Below are positions 19,308 to 29,680 of a DNA stretch of 64,000 nt, in pieces. The stretch covers positions 224,464 through 288,463 of the forward strand of contig NZ_JADBGR010000104.1 of assembly GCF_014892515.1 (NCBI RefSeq), given 5' to 3'. How positions within the stretch are numbered: position 1 is the stretch's first letter; every line of letters starts with the position of its first letter. Made by a program: the position numbers and the translations under genes. This DNA comes from Myceligenerans pegani (GTDB taxonomy: Bacteria > Actinomycetota > Actinomycetes > Actinomycetales > Cellulomonadaceae). Below the pieces are notes generated by a model. The model searched no databases, was not told the DNA's origin, and worked only from the letters and a program-made list of their open reading frames with translations.

Positions 19308-20761
19308 CGGAGATCTTCCTTTCGTGGGGTTGTCAGAGCTGACGGTGCGGCTCGGCGGGAGTCGCGGGGGAGGGATGACGTGGGGAGGAACGAGACGGCG
19401 ATCGCGATCGCGACCAGCGCGGCCCCGCCGCCGAACGCGGTCGTGAAGTCGATGTCGTCGGGGGTGCCGGCCGCTCCGATGGCGACACCCGCCAGGACGG
19501 CGAGGCCGACGGCGCCGCCGACCTGCTGCGCGGCGTTGACGAGCCCGCTGAGCAGGCCCGACTCACCGTCCGCGCTGTTCCGTACGCCCATCGCGGTGGC
19601 ATTGACGAGGCTGAGCCCGAGCCCGGCGCCGATCATCAGGAACGAACCCAGCAAGCCGGCTGAGAAGCCGCTGGTCGTGGGGTCGAACGCCAGCCACAGG
19701 TAGCCGGCCAGCAGCATCGCGAGACCCGTCCGCTGGGCGTTGTCGAGGCCGAGGAGCCTGGCCGTCAGCGGTGCGAGGCCGCTGCCCACGATGATCATCA
19801 GGGCGATGGGGACCTGCGCCATCCCGGTCGCCGTCGGACTCATCCCGAGCTCCTCCTGCTGGTACTGCGGCAGGAAGAAGAACAGGCTCGTGAGCGTGCC
19901 CCCGGTCAGCAGCATCACCGTGTTCGCCTTGACCACGGTCGTGCGGCGGAAGACGCTCAGCGGTACCAGGGGATGCGCGGCACGGCGCTCGACGAGCGCG
20001 AACGCCGTCAGGGCGACGGCGCCGACGAGCAGGCCGCCGATCGCGGCGGGCGATCCCCAGCCGGACTCTGCGGCAGCGCTGGAGCCCAGCGCGACGGCGG
20101 AGATCCCCAGGGTGATGGTGGCGGCGCCGGGTAGGTCGAACGAGCCGGGACGGCCCGGAACGGACGGCATCCTGCGCCAGACGACGATCATCCCGACGAC
20201 GCCCAACGGCACCGGCGCGGCGAACACGGCCTGCCAGCCCAGCGTGCCGGTCAGCACCCCGCCGAGGAAGACGCCGGTCAGGCTGCCGGCACCGGCGACG
20301 ACGCCCCAGATGCCCATCGCACGCGTGCGTTCTGCGGGGGAGCGGTAGAGCGCCAGCACGAGGGACAGTGCGGCAGGCATCAGCACCGCGGCCCCGATCC
20401 CCTGGGCGATGCGCCCGGTGACCAGCATCGCGCCGCCCGAGGCCGTCGCGCAGAACACCGACGCCGCCAGGTAGAGCGTCATGCCGGCCATGAAGAGCCG
20501 CTTCGCCCCGAGGACGTCGGCGAGGCGGCCGCCGAGCAGCAGGAGCCCGGCGAACGCCACCAGGTAGCTGTCCACCACGACCGTGAGGCCCGCGGCCGAC
20601 AGCCCGAGGTCCTCGCGGATCCGCGACCCGGCGAGATTCACCATCGCCGAGTCGAGAACGACCAGGAACATCGCGGTCGCCAGGCCGGTCATCGCCGGGC
20701 CACGCGGCCGGGGCGCCAGGGTTCCTGCGGGTGTCGGGTGCTGTGAGAGCGTCTCACTCAT
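19304..20761 (-). CDS. MFS multidrug exporter (DHA2/EmrB-QacA type)
   Basis: A 485-residue, approximately 14-helix major facilitator. Motif A appears as LLLGGRLADVLGAKRLF and the drug-antiporter motif C as GVVAGAGSLTGVFLGGVLTG. It would use the proton gradient to expel drugs or a metabolite. First gene of the three-gene minus operon, and divergent from the LuxR-type regulator at 20921, which is its likely controller. Confidence 0.92.
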   Translation of the reverse strand: MSETLSQHPTPAGTLAPRPRGPAMTGLATAMFLVVLDSAMVNLAGSRIREDLGLSAAGLTVVVDSYLVAFAGLLLLGGRLADVLGAKRLFMAGMTLYLAASVFCATASGGAMLVTGRIAQGIGAAVLMPAALSLVLALYRSPAERTRAMGIWGVVAGAGSLTGVFLGGVLTGTLGWQAVFAAPVPLGVVGMIVVWRRMPSVPGRPGSFDLPGAATITLGISAVALGSSAAAESGWGSPAAIGGLLVGAVALTAFALVERRAAHPLVPLSVFRRTTVVKANTVMLLTGGTLTSLFFFLPQYQQEELGMSPTATGMAQVPIALMIIVGSGLAPLTARLLGLDNAQRTGLAMLLAGYLWLAFDPTTSGFSAGLLGSFLMIGAGLGLSLVNATAMGVRNSADGESGLLSGLVNAAQQVGGAVGLAVLAGVAIGAAGTPDDIDFTTAFGGGAALVAIAIAVSFLPTSSLPRDSRRAAPSALTTPRKEDLR

Positions 20762-20908
20762 CGTGTCGGCCTCCGGGAAGGATGTCGGTCGGTTCCGGCA
20801 GCGGGGGACTCCCGTGCCGGCGACACCACGATCGTGTGGCCGTGCCCGCGCTCGCGTCGGTGATGATCACCTAGATCGCGAGCATGTCGCCCGGGCGGCA
20901 TCGACCCC

Positions 20909-20914
20909 TAGGGT
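20909..20914 (+). promoter_or_regulatory. -10-like hexamer of LuxR-type regulator
   Basis: TAGGGT lies six bases before the ATG at 20921, the leaderless spacing. The 159-bp divergent gap otherwise has no obvious dyad. Confidence 0.4.
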
Positions 20915-20920
20915 CGGCAC

Positions 20921-23592
20921 ATGCCAACGCCCTCCGGATCGCTCGTCGGCCGTCGCGACGAGGTCGGCCGCCTCCTGGAACTCACCGGTGCCGCGGAGCA
21001 GGGTGAGGGCGGCGCTCTCGTCCTCCGGGGGGAGCCGGGCATCGGAAAGAGCGCGCTGCTGGATCACCTCGAACGTGTGACGCGGGAGAAGTTCCTGGTC
21101 CTCCGCGCCTCCGGGGCGGAGTTCGAGGGTGAGCTGCCCTTCGCGGTGCTGCATCAGCTGTGCGTCCCGGTGCTGGCGCGCCTGGACCACCTGCCGGACG
21201 CCTACCGCGCCCCGCTGCTGGTCGCGTTCGGACTGGCCGACGGAGTCCCCGATCCGTTCCGCGTGGGCCTCTCCGTGCTCGAACTGCTGGCCGCGGCCGC
21301 CGCGGAACGTCCGCTGGTCTGCGTCGTCGACGACGCGCACGAGATGGACGACGCCTCGGCGCGGGCGCTGACCTTCCTGGCGAGGCGCGTCGCGTCGGAG
21401 CCGATCGCCGTGGTGTTCGCGGCTCGCGACTCCGAGGCCGCACCCGGCCTGGACGAGCTTCCCGGCATGACCGTCGGTGGCCTGGCCGACGCGCACGCTC
21501 GCGAACTGCTCGACCGGGACAAGGCCGCGACCCTGGACGAGCGGGTGCGCGACCGGATCCTCGCCGAGGCACGGGGCAACCCTCTGGCGCTGATCGAGCT
21601 GCCGCGAGGGGCCGGCCCGGCGCTGCCGGCGCCGACGCCGATCGCGAGCCGGATCGAACGGAGCTACCAGGCCAGGATGACCGATCTGTCTCCGGACGCG
21701 AGGCAGCTGGTGACCCTCGCGAGCGCCGATCCCACTGGTGACACGAGTCTGCTGTGGACCGCCGCGGAGGCCTTGGGCATCGACGTCGCGGCCGCGAGCG
21801 CCGCGGCGGAGGAGTCGGGGCTGGTGCGGTTCGGTCCGCGCACGTGGTTCTGTCACCCCCTGGCACGATCCGCCGCGTATCGCGCGGCGGAGCCCGCGGG
21901 GCGCCGGGCGGTGCATCGGGTCCTGGCCGACGTCACCGATCCGCGGAGCGCGGCCGACAGGAGGGCCTGGCATCGCGCGCAGGCCACGACCGGTCCGGAC
22001 GAGGACGTGGCCGCCGAGCTGGAGTCGTCGGCGTCCCGCGCCCAGGCGCGCGGCGGTGTCGCTGCGGCCGCCGCGTTCCTCGAGCGGTCGGCCGCGCTGA
22101 CGCTGGACGCGGGCAGGCGTACCGAGCGTACGCTCGCTGCGGCGGGTGCCGCGCTCGAGGCGGGTGGCCCGGACGCGGCGTCGGACCTGCTGGCCGGCAT
22201 CGACGTCGCGTTGCTGGAGGAGGAGCAGCACGCCGAGGTCGACCTGCTCCGGGGGCGGATCGCTCTCGTGTCGGGTGCGGACGGGGCCGCCAGCGGACCG
22301 GACCACATCCTGCGGGCGGCGCGGCGCCTGGCGGGCATCGACCCGAGGCGGTCGCGCGAGTACTTCGTCTCGGCCCTGGAGACGGGGCTGGTGGTCAGCA
22401 GGGCCGCCGGCGTCCTGGACCGGGTGCTCGAAGCGGCTCGCTCGGCGCCACCCGCCCCGGCACCGGATCTGCTCGACGCGCTGATCCTGCTCTACACCGA
22501 GGGGCATCGCACCGGCGTGCCGGCGCTGCGGCGCGTGCTCGACGACGAGGCCGTCTGGACCCGGGTGCCGGCGCTGGCCACGGTGCTCGCGGGCGAGCTG
22601 TGGGACATGGGCCTGCACGCGTCGGTCGTCGACTGGCTGGTGCGGACGGGGCGGGAGACGGGGTCGCCGATCACGATCAGGCTCGGTCTCTCACAGGTCG
22701 CCCTGGCCGCGGTGCTCACGGGTGATCTCGGGAAGGCGATGGCCACGATCGCGGAGGAGGAGGCGATCGCGGACGCCCTCGGCGACGTGCCGCAGTTGTA
22801 CCCGAGAGTGCATCTCGCGGCCATGCGCGGCCGCCGCCAGGAGGCGCTCGACCTGCTCTCCGACGCGAGGAACCGGGGCGTCGGCCAGCTGGCCGCGAAC
22901 TCTCCGGGGGCCGCGGCGCTGTTGTTCAACGGGCTGGGTGAGTACCCGGCCGCTCTCGCCGCCGCGCGACGTGCCGCCGCGAGCCAGGAGCCTTTCGTCG
23001 CCGGCTTCGCGTTGCCGGAGCTGGTGGAGGCCGCGGTCCGGTGCGGCGAGCGGGCCACCGCGGAGTCCGCGCTGGAGCGGCTCGTGGCGCGTACCGAGCC
23101 GGCGGGGACGTGCGACGCGCTCGGAGCCGCCGCCGGGGCGCGGGCGCTGGTCGGGGGCAGGGAGGACGACTACCGGGAGGCGATCGAGCACCTGGAGGAG
23201 AGCACGATGGCGCCGTACCTGGCACGGGCGCACCTCCGGTACGGCGAGTGGCTCCGTCGCGAGGGGCGCCGCCGTGACGCCCGTGCGCACCTGCGTATCG
23301 CGCACGAGCAGCTGTCCCGGATCGGGATGGAGGCGTTCGTGCGGCGGGCCGCGGTGGAGCTGCGTGCGACCGGTGAGGTGGCCCGCAGTCGTACCGAGCA
23401 CACCTACGACCGCCTGACCATGCAGGAGATATGCACATCGCCCGCGAGGTCGCGACCGGTGCCACGTCGAAGGAGGTGGCCACGCGGCTGTTCCTCAGCC
23501 CGCGGACGGTCGACGCCCATCTGCGGAACATCTTCCGCAAGCTCGGCATCACCTCGCGCAGGCAGCTTCGCGACATGCCGGATCTCCGGTAG
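20921..23592 (+). pseudogene. LAL-type LuxR regulator with AAA ATPase, frameshifted before the HTH
   Basis: The N-terminus has an AAA_16/STAND ATPase (Walker A LRGEPGIGKSALL near residues 34-46, Walker B VCVVDDAHE), followed by a long helical region of TPR-like character. The frame is then lost at ~23429. After the conserved LTMQE, the sequence reads GAGATATGCAC where GAGATGCAC would continue the frame. Shifting at this point gives MHIAREVATGATSKEVATRL then FLSPRTVDAHLRNIFRKLGI, a textbook LuxR helix-turn-helix ending at TAG 23592. The unshifted frame runs to 23650 as Arg/Ser-rich nonsense. Either an extra AT dinucleotide has inactivated the gene or it is a sequencing error. Confidence 0.85.
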
Positions 23593-23655
23593 GTGCGGAG
23601 GCCAGGTTTTACCTCGGAGAAACGTGCGTGTCGCATGTGTGGTCCGGTGAAACCG

Positions 23656-23661
23656 TAGATT
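23656..23661 (+). promoter_or_regulatory. -10-like hexamer of purine operon
   Basis: TAGATT lies seven bases before the uraD ATG at 23669. It would make the whole purine operon transcript leaderless. The 76-bp gap also contains GGTTTTACC (23605-23613), a possible regulator site, but no extended dyad. Confidence 0.4.
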
Positions 23662-23668
23662 CATCGCC

Positions 23669-24178
23669 ATGGACCTGGCCACCTTCAACGCCCTGCCCGA
23701 CGCCGAGGCTGCCGCCGTCGTGCGGCCGTGCGCGGACATCCCGGCATGGGTGGACGACGTCGTCTCCGGCCGCCCCTATCCGACCCGCGACGCCCTGGTG
23801 CGACACGCGGCCGACAGCGCCGCGCACTGGAGTGAGCCCGACCTGACGGCCGCGCTCGCGCATCACCCGCGGATCGGTGAGCGTGCCCGGGGCGACACCC
23901 GCGAGGCCGCCATGTCGCGCCAGGAGCAGGGGGCGTGTTCGTCGGCCGACGACGCCACGGCCGCCGCGATCGCCGACGGCAACATCGCGTACGAGAGGCG
24001 CTTCGGGCGGATCTTCCTGATCCGCGCCGCCGGCCGGACCGCGCCCGAGATCCTCGAGAACCTCATCGCCCGGCTGCGGAACGACGACGCGACCGAGACG
24101 CTGGTGGCGATCGACGAGCTGCGGCAGATCGCCCTGCTGCGCCTCGAGGGACTCATCGACGAGGAGACCCCGGCATGA
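23669..24178 (+). CDS. uraD: OHCU decarboxylase (urate pathway)
   Basis: A 169-residue enzyme converting 2-oxo-4-hydroxy-4-carboxy-5-ureidoimidazoline to (S)-allantoin, the last step from urate. The catalytic His lies in the HHPRIGE motif near residues 66-72. The N-terminal FNALPDAEA and C-terminal ELRQIALLRLEGL segments fit the family. First gene of the operon, with an ATGA overlap into uraH, the preceding step in the pathway. Confidence 0.95.
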   Translation: MDLATFNALPDAEAAAVVRPCADIPAWVDDVVSGRPYPTRDALVRHAADSAAHWSEPDLTAALAHHPRIGERARGDTREAAMSRQEQGACSSADDATAAAIADGNIAYERRFGRIFLIRAAGRTAPEILENLIARLRNDDATETLVAIDELRQIALLRLEGLIDEETPA

Positions 24179-24576
24179 CCACCGCCTCCACCCACGTGCT
24201 CGACGCCGCCCGCGGCCTCCCGGCCGCGGGCCTGGCCGCGTCCCTGACGGGCCCGCTGCCCGGCCCACGACTGCCGTCGGCCGAACACGACGTGAGCGTC
24301 GGTCCTGGGGGCAGCATCGACGCCGACGTCGTGCTCGGCGGCGCGAACGCGGGGTTGCGTGCCGCCGTCACCGACGACGACGGGCGCATCGACTGGGGTG
24401 AACTCCCGGGGCAGGGGAGCTACGTGCTGAAGCTGGCGACCGGCGACTGGTTCGCCGCGCAGGAGCGCGAGACGTTCTACCCGCGCGTCGTGCTGGAGGT
24501 GGCGCTCGGCGCCGCCCACACGCACGTCGCGCTGCTGTTGAGCCCGTTCGCCTACACGACCTACCGGGGGAGCTGA
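24175..24576 (+). CDS. uraH: 5-hydroxyisourate hydrolase (transthyretin-like)
   Basis: A 133-residue transthyretin-related enzyme hydrolysing 5-hydroxyisourate to OHCU. THVLDAARGLPAAGL is the N-terminal signature with the active-site His, and the protein ends with the diagnostic YRGS tetrapeptide. The central region (SVGPGGSIDADVVLG) departs from the usual RTNADGR-type loop, so substrate contacts there should be checked. The start at 24175 overlaps the uraD stop; a longer frame upstream merely overprints uraD. Confidence 0.93.
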   Translation: MTTASTHVLDAARGLPAAGLAASLTGPLPGPRLPSAEHDVSVGPGGSIDADVVLGGANAGLRAAVTDDDGRIDWGELPGQGSYVLKLATGDWFAAQERETFYPRVVLEVALGAAHTHVALLLSPFAYTTYRGS

Positions 24577-24577
24577 C

Positions 24578-25600
24578 ATGCCGATCGTCCTGGGCGCCAA
24601 CCAGTACGGCAAGGCCGAGGTGCGGCTGGTCCGCGTGGACCGCGCCACCCCGCGCCACCGGCTCACCGACCTGAGCATCACGTCCCAGCTCCGCGGCGAC
24701 TTCGCCGCGACCCACCTGGAGGGCGACAACGCGGGCGTCATCGCGACCGACACGCAGAAGAACACGGTGTACGCGTTCGCCCGCGACGGCGTCGGCTCGC
24801 CGGAGGCCTTCCTCGCGCGTCTGGCGCGGCACTTCCTCACGTTCCCCCAGGTGACGGGCGGCCGCTGGGTCGCGGAGCAGTTCGCGTGGGAGCGCATCGG
24901 GGCGGACCGCATCGCCGTCGCCGCGGCCCGTCCCGATCCCGGCCGAGAGGCCGGGCACGACCACTCCTTCGTCCGTTCCGGGGGCGGCCGGCGGACCGCA
25001 CTCGTGCACGCCGACACGTCCGCGGACGGTTCCCCGGGCCTCGCCGTCCTGGCCGGGCTCCGCGATGTCACCCTGCTCAAGTCGACCGGCTCCGAGTTCC
25101 ACGGCTTCCCCCGCGACCGCTACACGACGCTCCCCGAGGTCACCGACCGCGTCCTGGCCACGGACCTCACCGCCTGGTGGCGCTACACGGACGAGTTCGC
25201 GGCGAGTGCGCTGGACGCCGGCGACGGAGGTGCAACCTTTGACGTGCGGTACGACGCCGTCCGCTCGATCCTGCTGGAGACGTTCGCCGGGCTGCACTCC
25301 CTCGCGCTCCAGCAGACCGTGTTCGCCATGGGGAAGGCGGTGCTGGAGTCGCACCCCGAGATCGCCGAGATCCGCCTGAGCTGCCCCAACAACCACCACT
25401 TCCTCGTGGACCTGGAGCCGTTCGACCTGGACAACCCCGGCGAGGTGTTCTTCGCCGCCGACCGCCCGTACGGCCTGATCGAAGTCGCGGTGACCAGGTC
25501 CGACGCCGAGCCCGATACCAGGTCCGACGACGGCACCCGCGGTTCGGCGAGCCCGGCCGCCGAGCACCCGGTGTGGGCGACGATCGGCGGCTTCGTATGA
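24578..25600 (+). CDS. uox: Urate oxidase (uricase)
   Basis: A 340-residue cofactor-free oxidase making 5-hydroxyisourate from urate. Two T-fold modules are visible, with NQYGKAEVRLVRV near the N-terminus, the THLEGDNAGVIATDTQKNTVY block carrying the catalytic Thr/Lys region, and SCPNNHHFLVDL near residues 268-279. The C-terminus is extended by a ~30-residue Asp/Arg/Ser-rich segment before WATIGGF. It begins one base after uraH and overlaps the allantoinase start. Confidence 0.95.
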   Translation: MPIVLGANQYGKAEVRLVRVDRATPRHRLTDLSITSQLRGDFAATHLEGDNAGVIATDTQKNTVYAFARDGVGSPEAFLARLARHFLTFPQVTGGRWVAEQFAWERIGADRIAVAAARPDPGREAGHDHSFVRSGGGRRTALVHADTSADGSPGLAVLAGLRDVTLLKSTGSEFHGFPRDRYTTLPEVTDRVLATDLTAWWRYTDEFAASALDAGDGGATFDVRYDAVRSILLETFAGLHSLALQQTVFAMGKAVLESHPEIAEIRLSCPNNHHFLVDLEPFDLDNPGEVFFAADRPYGLIEVAVTRSDAEPDTRSDDGTRGSASPAAEHPVWATIGGFV

Positions 25601-27111
25601 GCCTGCTGATCGGATCCGAGCGCATGCTGATCGAGGGCGAGCTGCGCCCCGCCGTCCTGCGGATCGAGGGCGACCGGATCGCCCAGGTGTGGTGGGGCAC
25701 GTCCGACCCCGACCGGGTCGCGGGCGACGGGGACGACGACGTGGTGCTCGGCGGGCCGCCGGTCGGAACCCCCGGCCGCCCCTCGCAAACCCTGTCGGCC
25801 GGCGACGCCGTCGTCCTGCCCGGCGTCGTCGACACGCACGTGCACGTCAACGAGCCCGGCCGCACCGAGTGGGAGGGGTTCCGGTCGGCGTCCCGCGCCG
25901 CGGCCCTCGGCGGCGTCACGACGATCGTCGACATGCCGCTGAACTCGATCCCGCCCACCACCACCGTCGAGGCGCTGCGGGTCAAGCAGAGAGCAGCCCT
26001 CGCCGCGGGCCTGGCGTGCGACGTCGGCTTCTGGGGCGGGGCCGTGCCGGGCAACGTCGAACACCTCGAGCCGCTCTGGGACGCGGGCGTGTTCGGCTTC
26101 AAGTGCTTCCTCGCCGACTCCGGCGTGCCCGAGTTCCCGCCGCTCGGACCGGACGAACTGCTGGCGGCGATGGACCGGCTGGCCCGGTTCGGCGGGCTGA
26201 TGATCGTGCACGCGGAGGACCCGGGCGTGCTCGCGGCGGCCCCCGCGCGGCCCGGCCCGGCGTACGCGGACTTCCTGCTGTCCCGCCCGGAGGAGGCGGA
26301 GACGACGGCGGTCGCCCGGCTGCTCGACGTCGTCCGCGAGACCGGGACACGCACCCACGTGCTGCACGTGTCCTCGGCCCGCGTGCTCGACCTGCTCGCC
26401 GCGGCCAAGGGCGAGGGCCTGCCGGTGACGGCCGAGACCTGCCACCACTACCTGACGATCGCCGCCGAGGACATCCCCGCCGGGGACCCGGCCTTCAAGT
26501 GCTGCCCGCCGATCCGGGACCGGGGCAACCAGGACGCCCTCTGGGACGGCCTCCGCGACGGCATCCTCGACTGCGTCGTCAGCGACCACTCGCCCGCGAC
26601 CGCCGCCGAGAAATATGGTGCCAAGCGCCCCGGCGCCGTCGACCTCCAGCAGGCCTGGGGCGGCATCAGCGGCCTCCAGGCCGGGTTCCTCGCCCTCGCG
26701 GACGCGGCACGACGGCGGGGCGTGTCCCTGGCCGACGTCTCCCGCTGGACCGCGCGGAACACCGCGGCTCTCGCGGGCCTCGACCGCGCGGACCGCCCCA
26801 AGGGGGTCATCGCGGAGGGAGCGGCGGCGGACCTGATCGTGTACCGCCCTGACGTGACGCGCACGATCGACGTGGCCGACCTGGCCCACCGCAACCCGAT
26901 CAGCGCCTACGCCGGCATGACGATCACCGGGGACCTCGACGCGACGATCCTGGGCGGCCGCCTCGTGGCCAACTCCTTCTCGGACGCCGTGGCGCACGGG
27001 GAGCTCGACGGCGGCACCAGGCACCCGGCGCCGGACTTCGACCACGTGCTCGGCGGCGGCAAGCTGCTCGCCCGCCCGGGCAGTCCCGCGGCTCAGAAAG
27101 GCATCGCATGA
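25597..27111 (+). CDS. allB: Allantoinase
   Basis: A 504-residue amidohydrolase opening allantoin to allantoate. Metal ligands are visible: DTHVHVNEPGR (HxH), the carboxylated Lys in GFKCFLADSG, His in HAEDPG and TCHHYL, and Asp in SDHSP. Start at ATG 25597 (ATGA overlap with urate oxidase). The in-frame codon at 25573 would only prepend eight residues that overprint the previous gene. Followed by pucG with another ATGA overlap. Confidence 0.95.
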   Translation: MSLLIGSERMLIEGELRPAVLRIEGDRIAQVWWGTSDPDRVAGDGDDDVVLGGPPVGTPGRPSQTLSAGDAVVLPGVVDTHVHVNEPGRTEWEGFRSASRAAALGGVTTIVDMPLNSIPPTTTVEALRVKQRAALAAGLACDVGFWGGAVPGNVEHLEPLWDAGVFGFKCFLADSGVPEFPPLGPDELLAAMDRLARFGGLMIVHAEDPGVLAAAPARPGPAYADFLLSRPEEAETTAVARLLDVVRETGTRTHVLHVSSARVLDLLAAAKGEGLPVTAETCHHYLTIAAEDIPAGDPAFKCCPPIRDRGNQDALWDGLRDGILDCVVSDHSPATAAEKYGAKRPGAVDLQQAWGGISGLQAGFLALADAARRRGVSLADVSRWTARNTAALAGLDRADRPKGVIAEGAAADLIVYRPDVTRTIDVADLAHRNPISAYAGMTITGDLDATILGGRLVANSFSDAVAHGELDGGTRHPAPDFDHVLGGGKLLARPGSPAAQKGIA

Positions 27112-28409
27112 CGTCCCAGATCAATCCGCCCCCGAGGCTGCTCATGGGCCCCGGCCCGGTGGACGCGGACCCGCGCGTGCTGCGCGCCATGGCCGCGCCC
27201 CTGGTCGGCCAGTTCGATCCGTTCATGACCGACACCATGACCGAGACCATGGGCCTGTGGCGCGAGGTCTGGCGCACCGTGAACGAGCAGACGTTCCTCG
27301 TCGACGGCACGTCGCGCGCCGGGATCGAGGCGGCGCTGGTGTCGCTGCTGGAGCCGGGGGACGACGTCGTCGTCCCGTCGTTCGGGCGGTTCGGGCACCT
27401 GCTTGCCGAGATCTCCGAGCGGGCGGGGGCCCACGTGCACCGGGTCGAGGCGGAGTGGGGGAGCGTCGTCGACCCGGATCGCATCGCCGAGGTGGCGCGG
27501 CGGGTGCGGCCGCGGGCGATCGCCGTCGTGCACGGGGACACGTCCACGACCATGGCGCAGCCGCTGGACGCGCTCGGCGAGATCGCGCGGGAGACCGGCG
27601 CCCTGCTGTACGTCGACGCGACCGCGACCCTGGGCGGCAACGTCTTCGAGACCGACGCCTGGGGCATCGACGCCGCGACGGCGGGCCTGCAGAAGTGCCT
27701 GGGCGGGCCGTCCGGCAGCGCGCCGATCACGCTGTCGGAGCGCGCCGCCGCGCGCATCCGCTCGCGCCGCCACGTCGAGGCAGGCATCCGGTCCGCCGAC
27801 GACGGCGACGCGCCGGGCATGCGCATCCGGTCCAACTACCTCGACCTCGCGCAGATCATGGACTACTGGGGGCCGCGTCGCCTCAACCACCACACCGAGG
27901 CGACGTCCATGCTGTACGCCGCGCGCGAGTGCGCGCGGCTGATCGGCGCCGAGGGGGTCGGCGCACGGGCGGCCCGGCACGCCCGGCACGGCGCCGCGAT
28001 GGTCGCCGGGGTGCGGGGACTCGGACTGGAGACGTTCGGCGACGACCGGTACCGGATGAACAACGTGGTCGCCGTGCACATCCCGGAGCGGCTGCGCACC
28101 GAGCCGGGCGCGGGCGACGCGGTGCGGGCGGCGCTGCTGGAGGACTTCGGCATCGAGATCGGCACGTCGTTCGGGCCGCTGCACGGGCAGGTCTGGCGGA
28201 TCGGCGTGATGGGCACCGGCGCCCGGCGCGACGCCGTGCTCGCCACGCTCGCCGGACTGGAGCACGTGCTGCGCCGCGCCGGCATCGGCGTCCCGGCGGG
28301 CGGCGGAGTCGACGCGGCGCTGGAGTCGTACGGCGGGCACGCCGACGGCGGAGGTGCCGAGCCCGTGCTCCAGGGCGCCGGGCCGGCCGAGCCGGAGGGG
28401 GACGTATGA
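27108..28409 (+). CDS. pucG: (S)-ureidoglycine-glyoxylate aminotransferase (PucG type)
   Basis: A 433-residue fold-type I class V aminotransferase. The N-terminal MGPGPVDADPRVL block, DGTSRAGIEAAL and the PLP lysine in AGLQKCLGGPSGSAP match the alanine-glyoxylate/PucG group. In B. subtilis, PucG transfers the amino group of ureidoglycine to glyoxylate, giving oxalurate and glycine. Placement between allantoinase and allantoate amidohydrolase supports that role here rather than serine or alanine:glyoxylate exchange. The last ~35 residues are a Gly/Ala/Glu-rich extension. Confidence 0.88.
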   Translation: MTSQINPPPRLLMGPGPVDADPRVLRAMAAPLVGQFDPFMTDTMTETMGLWREVWRTVNEQTFLVDGTSRAGIEAALVSLLEPGDDVVVPSFGRFGHLLAEISERAGAHVHRVEAEWGSVVDPDRIAEVARRVRPRAIAVVHGDTSTTMAQPLDALGEIARETGALLYVDATATLGGNVFETDAWGIDAATAGLQKCLGGPSGSAPITLSERAAARIRSRRHVEAGIRSADDGDAPGMRIRSNYLDLAQIMDYWGPRRLNHHTEATSMLYAARECARLIGAEGVGARAARHARHGAAMVAGVRGLGLETFGDDRYRMNNVVAVHIPERLRTEPGAGDAVRAALLEDFGIEIGTSFGPLHGQVWRIGVMGTGARRDAVLATLAGLEHVLRRAGIGVPAGGGVDAALESYGGHADGGGAEPVLQGAGPAEPEGDV

Positions 28410-29680
28410 CCACCGCACGCCGGGTGCTCGACCGTTGCGCCGCCCTGACGGCCTACTCCGCGAGCCCCGACCACCTGGAGCGCACCTACCTGACGCCGCA
28501 GCATGCGGCGGCGAACACGGCGGTCGCCGGCTGGATGCGGGACGCGGGCCTGGACACGGAGACGGACGCGGCCGGGAACCTGTGGGGCCGCCGCGCCCCC
28601 GAGCCCCCCGGCACCGACGGCGCCCGCCAGGAGCCGGGCACGCGCGGCGTCCCGGCGCTGGTGCTGGGCTCGCATCTGGACACCGTGCCGGACGCCGGGG
28701 CGTTCGACGGCATGCTCGGCGTGGTGCTCGCGATCGCCGTCGCCGAGCGGCTGAGGGACGTCGCGCTGCCGTTCGCGCTGGAGGTCGTCGGCTTCTGGGA
28801 CGAGGAGGGCGCGCGCTTCGGCACCGCGCTGATGGGCAGCAAGGCCGTGGCGGGGCAGTGGGACGCCGCCTGGTGGGACCGGCCCGACGCCGACGGCGTC
28901 ACCGTGCGCGAGGCGTTCGAGCGGTTCGGGCTCGCCCCGGACCGAATCGGCGAGGCGGCCCGGCACCCCGAGGACCTGGTGGGCTACCTGGAGGCGCACA
29001 TCGAGCAGGGCCCGCGCCTGGAGGCCGCCGACCTGCCGCTCGGGTACGTCACGTCGATCGCCGGCGCGCGGCGGTTCGTCCTGACGCTCACCGGCGAGGC
29101 CCGGCACGCCGGCGGCACGCCGTACGAGCGCCGCAAGGACGCACTGGCCGCCGCGTCGGAGGTGGTGCTGGCCGCCGAGCGGCTCGCCCGGGAGGCCGGG
29201 GCCCTCGCGACGGTGGGGGACATCGGCGTCGAGCCCGGAGCGGTCAACGTGATCCCTGGCCGAGCGCGCCTCACCCTCGACGTCCGCGCCGTCGACGACG
29301 CCGCCCGCGACGCGCTCGTGGCCGCGATCGAGGCCGCGGGGCGCGAGCTCGGCGCCCGCCGCGGCGTCGCGTTCGAGATCGCGGAGACGCACAGCGCGCC
29401 GTCGGCCGTCTGCTCGGACCGCCTCAGCCACGCGATCGCGGACGGCATCCGCGCCGCGCGGTCCGGCGAGCACACGCCGGACGTCCCCGGCCTGTGGAGC
29501 CCTGCCGGCCACGACGCCATGGCGATGGCGGCGGTGACCGAGGTGGGCATGCTGTTCGTCCGCTGCCACGACGGCATCAGCCACCACCCGGCGGAGTCGG
29601 TGCGCGAGGACGACGTCGCCGTCGCGCTGGACGCGTTCGAGGCGGCGGTGTTCGCCGTCGCGCGGGGGACGACACCGTGA
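28406..29680 (+). CDS. allC: Allantoate amidohydrolase
   Basis: A 424-residue M20-family binuclear metal hydrolase making ureidoglycine, CO2 and ammonia from allantoate. Metal and catalytic residues appear in [28 protein letters not shown] (Glu-Glu pair), HIEQGP and the late HDAMAMA motif. A lid/dimerisation domain lies at about residues 215-330. Start ATG overlaps the pucG stop. The 3' end overlaps the RpiR gene (GTGA). Confidence 0.93.
   Translation: MTTARRVLDRCAALTAYSASPDHLERTYLTPQHAAANTAVAGWMRDAGLDTETDAAGNLWGRRAPEPPGTDGARQEPGTRGVPALVLGSHLDTVPDAGAFDGMLGVVLAIAVAERLRDVALPFALEVVGFWDEEGARFGTALMGSKAVAGQWDAAWWDRPDADGVTVREAFERFGLAPDRIGEAARHPEDLVGYLEAHIEQGPRLEAADLPLGYVTSIAGARRFVLTLTGEARHAGGTPYERRKDALAAASEVVLAAERLAREAGALATVGDIGVEPGAVNVIPGRARLTLDVRAVDDAARDALVAAIEAAGRELGARRGVAFEIAETHSAPSAVCSDRLSHAIADGIRAARSGEHTPDVPGLWSPAGHDAMAMAAVTEVGMLFVRCHDGISHHPAESVREDDVAVALDAFEAAVFAVARGTTP

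Noticed and set aside
25573..25600. Upstream allantoinase start adding eight residues
   Set aside because: It overprints the end of urate oxidase, whereas the ATG at 25597 gives the 4-bp overlap seen throughout this operon.
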